A DNA stretch of 64,000 nt from Manis javanica (GCF_040802235.1 NC_133164.1:117322302-117386301), one strand, 5' to 3'; shown: positions 11,441 to 24,714, counted from the stretch's first letter. Made by a program: numbers and translations. The notes: generated by a model not told the origin, from the letters alone.

Positions 11441-12939
11441 ATTTGTGTGTATATGTGTTTAGCAAGAACTCTTAACAGGATAATTACTCTCATATTTCTA
11501 GTAGGGCAAAGATAAATGTAATGATTCCATATATGCACCTAAGTCCAAAAAGCTCAGTTAAGAATGTCATAATTACTTAATATTCTTTTTGAAAAGTCAG
11601 GCACATAATTGGAAATAAAAAGAATGTTTTGTAAGATAATTCTATTTATCCATGTATTATTTAATTCATTGTGAATATATTTAATTAAATTAATATATTT
11701 ATGTTTCTTTAATAAGCAATATTTGTACTAGCAGCAGGGTTGTTCCTGTGGGGCACAGCACACATTGGAATCAGTTTAAACACCATTATAATTATTTTCT
11801 GTTTCACATTGTTTTTTGTGAAATACTTGCCTTTTTTTTAGGTCAACCACCAAAAGCTTAACTCCACAAAGATATTATTAAAACTAGTGAGATTTGATGT
11901 TTAAGCCATGAACTACTTCAAACAATTTGTGTAGCATCTGTCAGAAGTTGCTGTGCTTCTTTCAAGTGTTTAAAATATCCCACCAGCAGCTTAGTGCACA
12001 GTTGCCTTACCTCGCAGTTTAGGGACCATGGAATTAGGGAAGAAAAATCATTCTATATCTCAAATGATTTTCAAAATCATTCTTTTCACAATATAAGTCA
12101 CCCAACCAAAAATAACCAGGCACATAATGTCACCAAAAACTAAGCACAAAATAAAAACCATCCATAGGGATTGCAGATTATAGGACTATTCAACATGACT
12201 TTAAAATAAATATTGTTAATATGTTCAAAATAACACAAGAGAATACAGATTTATAAAATACGGTATCTAGAAATAATGAATACAATCATTTCCAGGAAGG
12301 GAGTATTTGCATGATGATTTATAATATGACGGAACTCAGTATTTGAGCAAAACATGAAGGCAGTGCTAACATGATATCTAAGGGAGGAATTTCAAGAAGG
12401 GATAGCAAAGAAGATCTCATCTCTACTTCTCATCAAAATCGGCCATGGAGTATGTAGATCAACAAACAAAATGTGTAATCTAATTGGCAGTCATACATGA
12501 AATGTTGAAATAACTATAAGGTCGAAGAGCCTATCTGTAAAATGAAGCCCAGTTGGTGATGGAGTTATAGATCACATTTTATCACAGGCGTGAAAACATA
12601 ATGCTTCCACACAGCTGTAACACAAAACTGGGAGGAAATTCTGACCATTTTTCAATAACTTAAAGAATAGTATATATAAATTTGGTTAAATTTAGCCCCT
12701 TGCCTGGGATATACAGTCTAATTATGATGATTCTCAAGAGAAGTATTGGAATCCGGTTTCAGGAAGGGAGCGGGGCAAGTTGGAAGGTCTGCACGTGAAC
12801 ACATGCAGAACAGAACCTCCTATTCGATAGTATCACTATTTTTTTTCGCATTTGAGAAGTGAGTAACATTCTGTAGTGCCTTTATACTTAAAGCTACTAT
12901 TTTGTCATGAAAAATGCTATTCATATTTAAGACACTTTC
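11441..12939. other. Non-coding DNA, possible L1-like piece at 12.1-12.3 kb
   Basis: At 12110-12300 the sequence TGACTTTAAAATAAATATTG, followed by TTAATATGTTC, resembles L1M ORF1/5' sequence, but the match is too weak to call as a feature. The rest shows nothing I recognise. Confidence 0.35.
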
Positions 12940-13035
12940 TTCCCTACTAAATTATAAACTTCATAAGAACGGGAACATACGTGTTTTGTTTAATCACTAT
13001 AGCACAGTGCTTTATGCATGATGTATGTCCAGGAA
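12940..13035 (+). mobile_element. L2 LINE 3'-end fragment
   Basis: AAATTATAAACTTCATAAGA, then GGGAACATACGTGTTTTG, then CACTATAGCACAGTGCTTTA, in L2 3'-end order. The terminal CTCAATAAAT motif is lost. Short and diverged. Confidence 0.55.
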
Positions 13036-16000
13036 CTCCTTGTACGATTGAAGACACAGATAAAAGTTCAACAAAATCTCTTTGAGCAATTAAGCATGAA
13101 TTAAAACCATTGAGAAATACAGTAGAAAGTAGGTCTGTATTTATCTGTTCTAAGTTCCCTTTTCTGTTTGTTGGTGATAGGAAGCCTGGATAAGGTTATT
13201 GCTGTGTTAGTAAAGGAGAGGCTCCAACACATGAACAGAAGGGCATGGGGAGCCTGGAATCATGTCAGTGGACAGCCGGAAGTAGTTTGGAATCCAAAAT
13301 CTGCAGGTTGACCCAGAAGCCTGTGGCATATGCAATATTGGTCCTGCAGAGACATAAAACAAGGAAGCCAGTGTCAGGCTTCATGCCTCACAGCAGAAGA
13401 AATGAACAGAAATGGGCAGAACCTCTTCTCCAACATTTTCTACATTATAATGAAGGTAATATTAATAATAACATAGCTGTTAGCCATTTGGACTGATACT
13501 GATTCAGGAATTTTCAAATTTAGAGGGTAAGTTATTGAACTCAACATATATAGTTCCTTACCAGAAAAGTAAATGTCACAATCTGTCTTGATGAATTAAT
13601 AGAAGGTTGAAGTAAGATCATAAAGGAGGTTTAGCAGAATACTTACTACACAGATTTCAGTAAATTATTGCCAAGGAACCAGTGACAATAAATTTTTGCC
13701 AAAGTATAGCCTTTAACTGTAGACAATATTATAAATAGCTTCCCTGCTTTTAAAAATATTACTCCAATAATTTCAAAATTTTAACCTAAGAACTCTATGA
13801 AGATGAACAACTACTTAAAAAGTAGATGGGCAATTTAAAAAAGTATGAAGTACAGAGGTATGTTTTATGGTTTTCAGGGCTGAAAATTAGATTTTATTTG
13901 CATGCATGACAATTAGTTTAGCTTAAAGGGTAAACCACTATATCAGATAAGTGCATTTTTTCTGGATTCATAATTTATTCATATTATTTTGCCACACAGC
14001 TGTCCATCCTTGTGAGAATTAAGTGCTTATTTCTCTTGTATTACGCAGGTTTTGTGCCAGACTGTCAGCTTATAAACAACACATCTGTATTGAAACTTTG
14101 TTTATTCTAATGTGAATCAAAAACTTCTAAGTTGCCAATCAAGATTTACCCATTTCAGATAGAATCTAGATGTAAGCTGTCTAGATGTACAAGATTCTAC
14201 TATATTCAACTATTTTCTATTTACTAACAAATAGAAAAATAACAAAAAGAAGGTCATGCTACGATTGAAACCCACTTTTTTCAATTCAGATAACCATAAG
14301 CCAATAATCTTATCAATCTGAGAAATATAGAAAACATTAGGCATAGGTTCGATAAGATTTCCCATTACATGAAAAATGGTGACAAATAAATAGTATTTTA
14401 TAATAATGAGGCAGAAAAAAAGAAATTAAAAGAGAATACAATTATTCAAGTTAAATTGTCGAATTTAGCAATCTAATTTCCTAGTGAATGGTGCTGTGGC
14501 CTCTTTAAGTGTCACAAATAACCCAGATCTTGACAGTTTTGTCTCATCAAAGTATTGTTTCCCATTCATAGAATCCCAGGAGTACAGGCAAAAAGGATTC
14601 AAATTGACACCTTGGTAAAATGTTAAACCCTTGGTGAGCTCCTATTTAGTTCCTTAAATCATTCAAAAAAGTAGCCAGCATCAGAAGGGATAGAAGCAAT
14701 AAAATATTGGCCAAATCCTATCCACATGTAAGAACAGAGAGCTAAATGTATACATGTCATTATATAATTATCAACAGAAGTAAATGGAAGATCAAGGAAT
14801 ATGATCAAGATGTGCAAGTAATCTTACCATAAAAATTCAAACTATTTTATATAACAAAACATCGTCTAAATAGAACTAATCTATGCCTTAATCTTCCTGT
14901 AAATCTATCTCTTTATTTTTGGGGAACAGAATCCCTTTATTGTGTAAGAACTATTCTATTAAAGGTTTTCTAAAATGAAAAATGCCATTTAAAATGTTTT
15001 CTTTTTTCAAAGAGATCAAATTTAAACAACAAAAGCATAAAATACTATTGCATGGTGCCTTCTTAGCATTTGACATTTAGAGGCATGAATGATTGATAAC
15101 TCCACTTTACCTAGCAGGGAGATTAATCTTTATGTAGATTCAAGAGTAGGAAGAAAGAGACATTCACATTTCTTGCTTTTATACTAGTACTGCTGTAAAT
15201 TAGAAGTGTCTAAAAGTAATTTGTCAATTTATATGCATGGAAATAACTCTATTTTTGTTTAAATGTATTAACATTAAAGTTTCCCAAATAAGGTAACCAC
15301 TGCATATTTGAAATACCATAAATTTATAACTCATTTCTATGAAGTTATCTTCTATCCTTTTATTGGCGATTTGCTGAGTAATTTAGCATGCTATTCAAGA
15401 ACCATTGGACATTAATTTCAAAAATGAGTCATGGATAATGGAAACACTATGTTTTTACCTACAAATTTTACATGTGAAATTACCACATGCTCACAGTGAA
15501 TATTAAGCAAAAACTGAGTTTACCATATAGTTGAAGAATGTTTTCAAAAAATTTCTTTTCATACTGAGCAATATGATTATAAAAGTAGTTTAATTTAGTA
15601 ACTATTGTCAAAATGTCAATCTGACTACATTTTCAATCCATATTTTCAATTTCAATTGTTGAAATTTCTAACAAAATTTCAATCTAACCCATATCTCTAC
15701 GCTATTTCCATAAATTTAATTTTATAAGTCATAAATTCCCTCACTGAAATCTAATGAACACAGGATTAATCAACAAGATAAATCTATATTCCTGTGATAT
15801 GCTCTAGAGAAATGTTTAAAGGACTCTAATGAATGGAAAGGAACATGACAGTTAATCAAAATATATGAATGGAAATTCCTATATGAGGCCCTGGATAGAT
15901 TCTGGGCAGCTCTCATCCCTCCCATTCGGAGTGATTCCGGTCAAGGTGACGGGACTGACATGACTAAGAGCAAATATATGGGCGAAGAAAAGAAGAGAAC

Positions 16001-16326
16001 TTTTGAAGAGTGGAGGATCTTATTACTAAGGTCTGAAAAAGAAAGGAAAAGCAAGGGAATGTGGCATCATAGAAGCTAAGAAGATACCTCAAGAAAGAGG
16101 AATGATCAACTTCAACTTATAGTTGGAATAACATGAAGACAGAGAATTAACTATTTGGCAGACAATGCAGAGGTCATCTGTGACCTCATTAGGGAATTTT
16201 CACTGGACTCCTGGGGAAAAGCCAGACTAAAGAGAGAAGGGGAGAGTCAGTATAGAACAACGCTGTGAAGTGTTCATATAAGGAGGGGCAGGGAAATCCT
16301 AGCGATGGGTGGAGGCTGATGTGGTC
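13036..16326. other. AT-rich DNA without recognised genes or repeats
   Basis: More than 3 kb with only short chance frames (for example 13245-13496 on the + strand). I could not assign it to a repeat family or find RNA-gene structure. It may be unique sequence. Confidence 0.45.
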
Positions 16327-16343
16327 AAGAAAAGTTTTTTTTT
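16327..16343. repeat. Left target-site duplication of the 16.3-kb element
   Basis: AAGAAAAGTTTTTTTTT, repeated at 16631-16646. The T run merges with the poly(T) of the element. Confidence 0.75.
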
Positions 16344-16630
16344 CTTTTTTTTCTTTTTTTTTTAATGTATTTTGTTTTATTTTTTTTTTTTGAGAGGGCA
16401 TCTCTCATATTTATACTTGATTTATATGTGGATCCCACATTTCTCCCTTTATTATTATTATTTTTTTATTTTTAATAAAATGCTGAAGTGGTAGGTAGAT
16501 GCAAGATAAAGGTAGAAAACATAGTTTAGTGTTGTAAGAGAGCAGATGTAGATGATCAGGTGTGTGCCTGCAGACTATGTGTTAATCCAAGCTAGACAAG
16601 GGCAATAAAACATCCACGGATGCAGAAGAT
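16344..16630 (-). mobile_element. Short retroposed element with poly(A) tail, antisense
   Basis: About 290 bp. The + strand begins with a long, interrupted poly(T) (16332-16392), which is a poly(A) tail on the minus strand. The minus-strand body ends ATGAGAGATGCCCTCTC before the tail. A TTATTATTATT simple repeat and TTTTTAATAAAATGCTGAAG lie inside. Flanking AAGAAAAGTTTTTTTT repeats show insertion by L1-type machinery. No frame of its own. From memory, related sequences have extra DNA between CTCTCATATTTA and TATACTTGATTTATATG, so this may be an internally deleted or spliced copy of a longer L1-related unit. That last point is unverified. Confidence 0.7.
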
Positions 16631-16646
16631 AAGAAAAGTTTTTTTT
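16631..16646. repeat. Right target-site duplication of the 16.3-kb element
   Basis: AAGAAAAGTTTTTTTT, matching 16327-16342 without a mismatch. Confidence 0.75.
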
Positions 16647-19600
16647 AAATCATTGCTTATTTATGTATGTGTTTAGTGGGTTTTTACTGACTCTGTTTTG
16701 TGTTTATTTTAACATGGGAGATAGTGGAGCATGCTGAAAAGAATAATCCAATTTATGATATAATTTAAAAGGGCACATAGAGCTACATTCCTGACCAAAA
16801 ATAATTTTCCAACTATTTTTTATTGCACCTGCCTTTAGAGAGAGGAGGCATTCAGCATCATGCAAGGTGCCATTTAGAAAGCAGAGAGAGCGAACATTGC
16901 CTCCGGAATAGTTTACAGGGTGTGAAACTTTATTTACTGGGGTGCTGTTCGTTACCTCTTTTGCTCTTGGACCAAGAGCTAAAATCGACCCAACATGTGC
17001 TCTTCCTAAACTCCTACGTGGTCTTGTAGTGCGTCTGACCTGCCCTGCTTCTGATGTGCAGGTCAGAGCTAAAGAGTCGCAAATTCTTGCCACGAAGGGT
17101 CTTGATTCTCGAATAGTTGCTCTTTGCTCTCCTGACTAAAGAATTCTCCTCTGTACGGGAACATTCTCTCTTGCACCAAGCTTTGGTAAAAATGCACTAC
17201 TTGAATAAATTTGAAAGTCAGGCAAATTAATATTGAGTATCACTTCTTCTTCACAACGATTTTGATTCTTACTATCCAGGTGACCTTCAAGCAAGCATTT
17301 CATTTTCCACTGGACAGCAAGATTCCATAATGTTATTGTGTCCACATGAGAGAAGAACGCTATTAGAAGATAAATAAATTGAACATTGGAACCGTTTATA
17401 TAGTACAGTAGCAGACCAGCACATAAATTTGATATATGAAATAGAGAACCACTTAATACAGGATAGTGGAATAGCTAATTTTCCCTATGAAAAGTAATTT
17501 GCATTTTTTTCTGACTTTATAGTACACCAAAAACATATTCCAGGTCAATATATATGAAAACAAAACTTTGAATAGAAACAGATTTCTTCAGATGGAAAAC
17601 CGAAACAATAAAATGTTAATAGGTTCCTATTTTCACTTTAGAAGCCACCTGGTAAGTTCAGGCCCCTGAGCTTCACATAGGTCTGTGAATTTGGAAGCTC
17701 TCAGTTCATGAACTTTTCTTATATGCACGACAAACTTAATAAATACGATGTATTGATTCAGTAATTTTAATTTCATTACTTCTGGAGTTTTGACAGCATC
17801 ATAGACATTGAAATTCTTACTGTTCTTGAACATGACGGGCTTTTCTAAACTCTTCACCCACATGCCTGTCCATCTGCCTGGAAAGCCCGATCGTTTCTCC
17901 TCACACAAATTCTAAACTTTCAAAGATCACTTAAAACCCTCCTGTCATCTTTACATTACAGAATTAGTTGTGGTTGGTAATTTATCTGCTTACATGCCCA
18001 CCTCCAGTCCTCTCTCTTTTTACTTAGAAATTTATTAATGCTTTGATTGCCTTTGGATTTCTGGAGGATAGTTCTTTATAGTTATGAAAATATGCATATA
18101 GGACCCAACTCCTTTTTTTTAAATAATACCATTAGAAAGGATGGCATTTTGTTCTGTTTCTTGGCAGTAATGCTCTGCTTACATCCTGACTATCTCCTTC
18201 TCTAGGAAATTAAACAGCCATCGCCTCACTGCTAGTTCTGACGTAAAACTATAAAAGAGAAATCTGGTAGAGTTTTTTCTGTTTAAACTTTCAATGATGA
18301 ATTAAGTAAAAAGTGTTTCTAAACTCAAGATGATGCTTTTATAATCACAAAACTCATCACATTCTCCCCTAGAAAGTTTTCGAAGATACTGGTAAGGGAA
18401 TATCTATTTATTAAATAAGAATAACTTATTCAAATATTGTGTACTACGAAGTATATCTCATTGTATTTATTTAATATTAAACCTAATATTAAACCTAATA
18501 TTTAATATTAAGGTTCCTGCTACAATGTCTTCTCATGAAAGAATGTTTTATACACTTCATTATATTGACTAAACTAATTTACATGAAAAATGATACATTA
18601 TTGATTCCTAAAATGTATCTTCTGTAGTTTTGGGGGTTTTTGGTTTTTAATGCAGGAAGAAAAAGCAAAAAAAAAGTTGTACAAAGATAATTATTATCTC
18701 TCTCTCAACTAGAAATATATTATTCCTAATGATGACTCTTCTATAAGAATAAGTTTACATAAAGAAATAAAACAGGCATATGCTATGATATACCACTACA
18801 TTTATGCAAATTATAGCTGATTACTTAAGTAGGATTATAATTTAGTAAGTATCAGGAAAGAAATATTTACTCTACAGTCTTGCCAATTCTCCAATCTGGC
18901 TAAAAGAGCAGGTGACTCTGAGAAATGAACAGGTTACTCTTGATCTGAAGAGAGAAGGGGAGGTAAGAGTAAAGTCAATGAAACCGCATTGCGAAGTCAA
19001 AAATCATGGGATCTGAAGTCTAAACATAAGCAAGTTAGGTAAACTATTATACACATTATGTTTTATGGTTAAATAAAAAAAGTTATTTTTGTAGCCTAAA
19101 TTAATCAATCATGATTAAAAATAATATTCTATATTCTTAAGGCCATACAATCTTAAAAATAACAGTAATAATGTAACTGCAAAAATATAACAAAACAGGA
19201 CTTTTTCTTTTAAATTTCACTGCCTTAGAGTTCTATTATTTTTATAACCTTACTACTAAGATGTCTACAAATATTTAAGAAATGTGCAGTTAGGTGCTAA
19301 TTTCCTCAGCTATTTGTTCCCCCCATCTTAATATGATATATGTAAGATGTAAGTTTTAACCTATTAAAACAAAAGGTATGCATTGTAACCATTTGCAGCA
19401 GAGATTGCTTCTAGGTACAAAAGCCAATGCTCTGCTATCACAAAAAAATGTATTCTCTTACTAAGGCAAGGAAGGATATGCTTTCACAAAAAAGAGACAA
19501 ATAGGATCTTTGGATGACAAAGCAGGTAGATATTATTCTTTGGGGCCTTTACATGGTTTGAATTAATGTTAAGTTTTACAAACATAAGGAGAAATAGAAC

Positions 19601-20387
19601 TGTCAGACTTATGGTTCAGAACAATGAGCTCAGAATTTGGAATACTCCACAGAGAGTAATTTACAAACATTTGAAATGTGTTCTTCTCAACACTGACCTC
19701 TACCATAAATGCTGAAAGAGGATGTTCTCACATATGGCAGGAGCTCGGCATGATGACATATCCTGCAGGACTTTTATTTTTTCCCCCCGAAGTAAAATAT
19801 TTTTCGTTACAACTTTTTCTTTTTTCTTCTGATACATAAGGTTAGCTGGGGATGATTGAAAAGAAGCCTGAAATCGAGGTAGGCAGAGAGCCAAGAGGGT
19901 CAGGGAATGCATATTTTCCAACCTTGACTTTGGTTTGACTCAGTTCCAGAAGGGTTCTGTGAGCACGTCCTGGGGAGCATTACGACCCATTGATTTACTG
20001 CCCTGAAAAGCCTTTACCATAGTATGTGAAGGCTGCCACAGGATGTGAAAGCTGAGAGGCAACTCCCATAGGTTCTAGGCTACATGATGTGAAACGATGC
20101 ATTTCTCTTGACTAGAACACATTCTCATTGTATTTTAAGTACAGATTATAACTGTTTGGATCTATGTCTTTATATATATTTAAGATCAATTTTAAAACAT
20201 AATGAAATGAGTGCAGTTACAGAAAGGAAGTTGGGTTTTTTTGGTTGTGCTTTTTTTTTAATCAGTTAAAACATCCTGGCCACATATCTTCCCACTCAAT
20301 AAACTACATTGAAATCAAGTAGAGTACTTTGACATGTCAGCATCCACTTAGTGCCAAATTTATGTATTTTTTTATGCATTTAATTTT
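16647..20387. other. AT-rich DNA without recognised genes
   Basis: Contains a minus-strand 129-codon frame at 16704-17093 and a 91-codon one at 17633-17908; neither has a recognisable domain. A weak L2- or MIR-like signal around 17900-18010 is not strong enough to call. The only clear structure is the small repeat at 18472-18514. Confidence 0.4.
18472..18514. repeat. 12-bp tandem repeat ending in an imperfect palindrome
   Basis: TAATATTAAACC occurs twice in tandem (18472-18483, 18484-18495). It is followed by TAATATTTAATATTAAGGTT, which can pair with the preceding AACCTAATATT to form an AT-rich hairpin. Confidence 0.8.
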
Positions 20388-20756
20388 AACTCATACTAAT
20401 TTGAGATTAGCTATAACAGAGTATCATAGATGGTTGGCTCACCAACATCATCAATTTATTTCTCATAATTCTGGATGCTGGAAAGTCCAAGATCAAGGCA
20501 CTGGCATGTAGGGTGTGTGGTGAGAGCCCTGTCTTGGTTCATAGATGCCGATGTTTCGCTCTTCCTAAGGCTGGGGAAGGTGTAAAGGGGCTCTCTGGAT
20601 GGGGACTACTTTATAAGGACCCTAATCCTCCTCATGAGGCTCTGCCTTCATGGCCTGATTATCCCCGAAAGGCCCCATGTCTCCAAATACCATCACAGTG
20701 GCATTAGATTTTAACATGTGAATTTTGGAGGGACACAAACATTTAGTCTATAGTAA
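20388..20756 (-). mobile_element. MaLR-type LTR (MLT1/MST-like), antisense
   Basis: On the + strand this is the complement of a MaLR LTR: 'gctataacagagtatcatag', then 'tttatttctcataattctgg', 'gaaagtccaagatcaaggc', 'tttataaggaccctaatcc', 'catgaggctctgccttcatg', 'aaaggccccatgtctcc', and at the end 'gaattttggagggacacaaa' followed by 'catttagtctatagta'. Length about 370 bp is usual for this non-autonomous ERVL-related family. No internal region adjoins it, so it is a solo LTR. Confidence 0.85.
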
Positions 20757-21156
20757 CATATTTAAAAGTATCACAACACACAGGCTCAGTGAAGTGATTT
20801 CTTTTCAAATGCTCATAGTCTGTTTAAGAAGAGGAAATAAAAAGCTAGGAGAAATTCTGTAAAGCCATATTTGAAGTAACAGCTTACAGATGGAAGGTTG
20901 TTAGAACTTGCTCTCTGCCTCATATAAGGATCCCTACAAGAGATTGTGTTTTATTAAACAGATTAATTTTGGATTTTTTTTGTTTTAGACCTAGTTTATC
21001 TGAAGGCAAATGGAAAACTGAATCCATACATTCAAATTTACTGTCTGTTATTACATTACTTAAAGTCCACATTGACAAATACCAAAAATAATGAAAACAA
21101 TAAACTTCTATCCCTTGAACAAGTGGGTTATTATAGTTTATTAAATGCTAAGTTAA

Positions 21157-21170
21157 ATATTTAGTCAAAC
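21157..21170. repeat. Left target-site duplication of the second L1
   Basis: ATATTTAGTCAAAC, matched at 22691-22705 by ATATTTGGTCGAAAC with one substitution and one inserted base. Confidence 0.65.
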
Positions 21171-22356
21171 CTCAGTTTGGTACTGGCACAAAAACAGACC
21201 CATAGACCAATGGAACAGATTAGAGAGCCCTAATATAAATCCAACCATATATGGTCAACTAATATATGATAAAGGAGCCATGGACATACAATGGGGAAAT
21301 GACAGCCTCTTCAACAGCTGGTGTTGGCAAAACTGGACAGCTACATGTAAGAGAATGAAACTGGATTATTGTTTAACCACTTACACAAAAGGTAAACTCA
21401 AAATGGATTGAAGATTTCAATATAAGTCATGAAACCATAAAACTCTTAAAAGACAACATAAGCAAACATCTCCTGAATATAAGCATGAGCAACTTCTTTC
21501 TGAATGCATCTCCCCGGGCAAGGGAAACAAAAGCAAAATGAACTCATGGGACCACATCAAACTAAAAAGTTTCTGTACAGCAAAGGACACCATCGATAAA
21601 CAAAAAGGCATCCTACAGTATGGGAGAATATATTTGAAAGTGACATATCTGACAAGGGGTTAACATCCAAAATATATAAAGAACTTATATGCCTTAACAC
21701 CCAAAAAGCAAATAACCTGATTAACAAATGGGCAGAGGATATAAAGAGAACAGTTCGCCAAAGAAGAAATTCAGATGGCCAACAGACACATGAAAAGATG
21801 CTCCACATCACTAATTTGTGTGCAAATTAAAACCACAATGAGACATCACCTCACACCAGTAAGGATGACCAGCATCAAAAAGACCAAGAACAACAAATGC
21901 TGGCAAGGATGCAGAGAAAGGGGAACCCTTCTACACTGCTGGTGGGAATGTAAGCTAGTTCAACCATTGTGGAAAGCAATATGGAGGTTCCTCATAAAAC
22001 TAAAAATAGAAATACCATTTGATCTGGGAATCCCACTCCTTGGAATTTACCCAAAGAATACAACTTCTCAGATTCGAAAAGACATATGCGCCCCTATGTT
22101 TATCGCAGCACTTTTTACAATAGCCAAGATATGGAAGCAACCTAAGTGTCCATCAGCAGATGAATGGATAAAGAAGATGTGGTACATATACACAATGGAA
22201 TACTATTCAGCCATAAGAAAGAAACAAATCCTACCATTTGCAACAACATAGATGGAGCTGGAGGACATTATGCTCAGTGAAATAAGCCAGGCGGAGAAAG
22301 ACAAATGCCAAATGATTTCCCTCATTTGTGGAGTATAACAATAAAGCAAAACTGAA
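21171..22356 (+). pseudogene. Broken L1 ORF2 C-terminal fragment
   Basis: Remnant of the L1 ORF2 endonuclease/reverse-transcriptase protein, after the RT domain. The longest open piece (21775-22251) carries the cysteine motif of L1 ORF2 in the form CX3CX7HX4C (starting CWQGCRERG), followed by the [20 protein letters not shown] and [15 protein letters not shown] segments typical of the family. Damage seen: a TGG-to-TAG stop at 22249-22251 (compare the intact TGG codon in the copy at 61.45 kb), a deletion near 21815-21822 that removes the codons seen as IIREM in the other copy, and frame breaks upstream of 21775. It makes no functional protein. Confidence 0.9.
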
Positions 22357-22690
22357 GGAACAAAATAGCAGCAGACTCAGAGACTCCAAGAAGTGACTAG
22401 TGGTTACCAAAAGGGAGGGGTGTGGGAGGGCGGGTGGGGAGGGAGGGAGAAAGGGACTGAGGGGTGTTATGTTTAGTACACATGGTGTGGGGGATCAAGG
22501 GGAGAACAGTGTAGCACAGAGAAGACACATAGTGGATCTCTGGCATCTTGCTGCACTGATGGACAGTGACTGCATTGGGGTGTGGGTGGGGACTTGATAA
22601 TATGGTAAATGTAGTAACCACATTGTTTTTGCATGTGAAACCTTCATAAGAGTGTATATCAATAATACCTTAATAAAAAATTTAAAAAAT
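21171..22690 (+). mobile_element. LINE-1, 5'-truncated (ORF2 C-terminal part plus 3' UTR)
   Basis: About 1.52 kb. It enters ORF2 at TTTGGTACTGGCACAAAAAC, continues through the C-terminal cysteine region to about 22360 and then a 3' UTR with a G-rich block (about 22409-22500). It ends at ACCTTAATAAAAAATTTAAA. The 3' UTR differs from those at 0.7 and 61.6 kb (GTGACTAGTGGTTACCAAAA start, GGGAGGGCGGGTGGGGAGGG block), so it belongs to a second L1 subfamily. Frameshifts and stops make it inert. Confidence 0.92.
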
Positions 22691-22705
22691 ATATTTGGTC
22701 GAAAC
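22691..22705. repeat. Right target-site duplication of the second L1
   Basis: ATATTTGGTCGAAAC, pairing with 21157-21170. The two differences fit an older insertion than the copy at 59.4 kb. Confidence 0.65.
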
Positions 22706-23827
22706 TAATGTTTAATTTTAGCATCTTTTACAAATCGTACTTGTTTTTATGAAGGTCATTTCTGCAACATTGTTCAATTTTAATAAGAATAATCATTGAG
22801 AAAAAGGTGATGCTAAGCAAGGTAAGTGCATAATTTCTTTATTTCTATGCTAATCTCTAATAACATTTCAAGTTAAGAGAAATGTCAGTTTTATAAATTG
22901 CTGGCAAGTGGTGGTTATTCAATGCGTTTTTCCAAAGTTATCTACACTAATTAGTGTCAACAGGCTTTGCTAAATTTCAACCAAAATCTCTTTTCATGTA
23001 AGATTTCTGAACCATTTATGTAGAGTGCAGTGTTAGCATATGTCACCAGCTGAATAATCTCAATGTTCAGGAAAAATGAGGAGTAATGTGTCACACCTCA
23101 GATATACTGAAACGTAATCTTTGGTGATGTAGCTAGAGTTGGCATTTTTAAACAACTCAGGTATACCCCAACATTTTGAAAACTGTGGGACTAATAATGA
23201 AGAAAACGGAGCTTGATATAAAATCAATTGGTGAGTAAATCTGGAATCTCACCAAAAACTTGGAAATAGGTATGAAGTTTTAACTAAACATTGTCTTGCT
23301 CTTGAAAAGTAAAATTTTTTGTAAACAGGGTGTCACATTAATAAGTACAGATATGTGGAATAAGAAAACTTAGCATGAGTCAGAGAAATATTAATGGATG
23401 CAAATTTAAGATTTTTTCTAATATGTATGTGAGATTATAATGAAAAAATCTACTGTACAGGCAATGCCAAAAAAATATGACAGAATAAAATTCCAGATGT
23501 CAGGCTTCTAATAAACTGAAAAGCTGCCTGGATAAAAAATTAATAACCAGGAGTTATAAACAACCATCTTTAACCATATAAATCACAATAGTACTTGGCA
23601 ATAAGAGTTCAGTACTCTGAGTATTCCTGCCTGCTGAAGCAGAATTGCACATGCCTAAAAGCTTCAATTATAAACTATTTGAGGACAGAGGTAATGATAC
23701 AAATGTATGTGGTAAGTGCATAGCACAAAATGAATCAGCTGAATGATAGGCTATCAGATTCTCAGGAATATTGCTCTGCTGCATAATCTGGTAGCGCATA
23801 TAAATGAATCCTTCTGCAGGTAGGCTG

Positions 23828-23829
<2 letters not shown>
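22706..23829. other. AT-rich DNA without recognised features
   Basis: No frame or repeat family recognised between the L1 and the (TG)n array. Confidence 0.45.

Positions 23830-23914
<85 letters not shown>
23830..23914. repeat. (TG)n microsatellite
   Basis: About 42 uninterrupted TG units, running directly into a short TATAATATATAAT stretch. A pure array of this length is expected to be highly polymorphic and can adopt Z-DNA. Confidence 0.97.
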
Positions 23915-23916
<2 letters not shown>

Positions 23917-24714
23917 ATATATAATACGCTGAGACTTAAGCAGGAGGAATTCCTAAATGATATAAAGTGAACCTAAATTTAAGTATGGCATTTAAGATGA
24001 AAAGTTCTAAATCACGAACTGATTGAAAATTAGACCATTATCTGAAGGCACATATCATAGAGGGAAAAAATGAAATTTGAAAAAAGGACACTGGTAAATT
24101 ATATGAATTATTTTAAACCAGTTAACATACACATTTTTAAGGTTTCTGACATTTGGCATTTTGTATTTATTCATCTAAGAAAAGAAACCTAATATGTAAG
24201 TGTAGGCTGAGTGTAATTTTTAACAACGTGGTCAACAATTCAATTCAAATATTATTCTAAAAGGCACACAAATGTGACAGAAGACATGAGGACATGTCTG
24301 TTATGTGAACAGAGGATGTTGAGATAAAGTCTGATGTGAGAAATCGCTGAAGTCCAAAAACAAGTCAAAAGCTTAACTGTAGAGAAATTTTTCATTCTCC
24401 AGCTGCTCTTTGGGAATTTCTTGATCTCCATAACTTACAATTTGAGGTTTAATGTCTGACAGAAGACAGGGGATAAGGTTTTATGTCCCTACAATACAAT
24501 CAATGCCCCAGATAAGCCAGAAACCGTAGCGGGCTTCCTTTCTAGTAAAAGAATAGACTAAATATAATAATAAAAAGTGAAATACTCTGATGAGGTCTGT
24601 GTTCTAATGTGAAGGCAAAATAAATCTAAGTCTGCCCTCAGGCATGTTAGTTTTAAAAAGAAACACACATGCACACACAAAAGGGCCTAGTCAGGAAACC
24701 TCAAGTTGAATGAA

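Noticed and set aside
12110-12300. Possible L1 ORF1 or 5' region
   Set aside because: One 30-bp stretch resembles L1M; insufficient extent for a call.
16704-17093. 129-codon minus-strand frame
   Set aside because: Composition is mixed but no domain was recognised, and a faint LTR-like GTAAATAAAG stretch within it lacks termini, so neither gene nor LTR is called.
17900-18010. Possible L2 or MIR antisense piece
   Set aside because: A few words match but spacing is poor; not separable from chance by eye.
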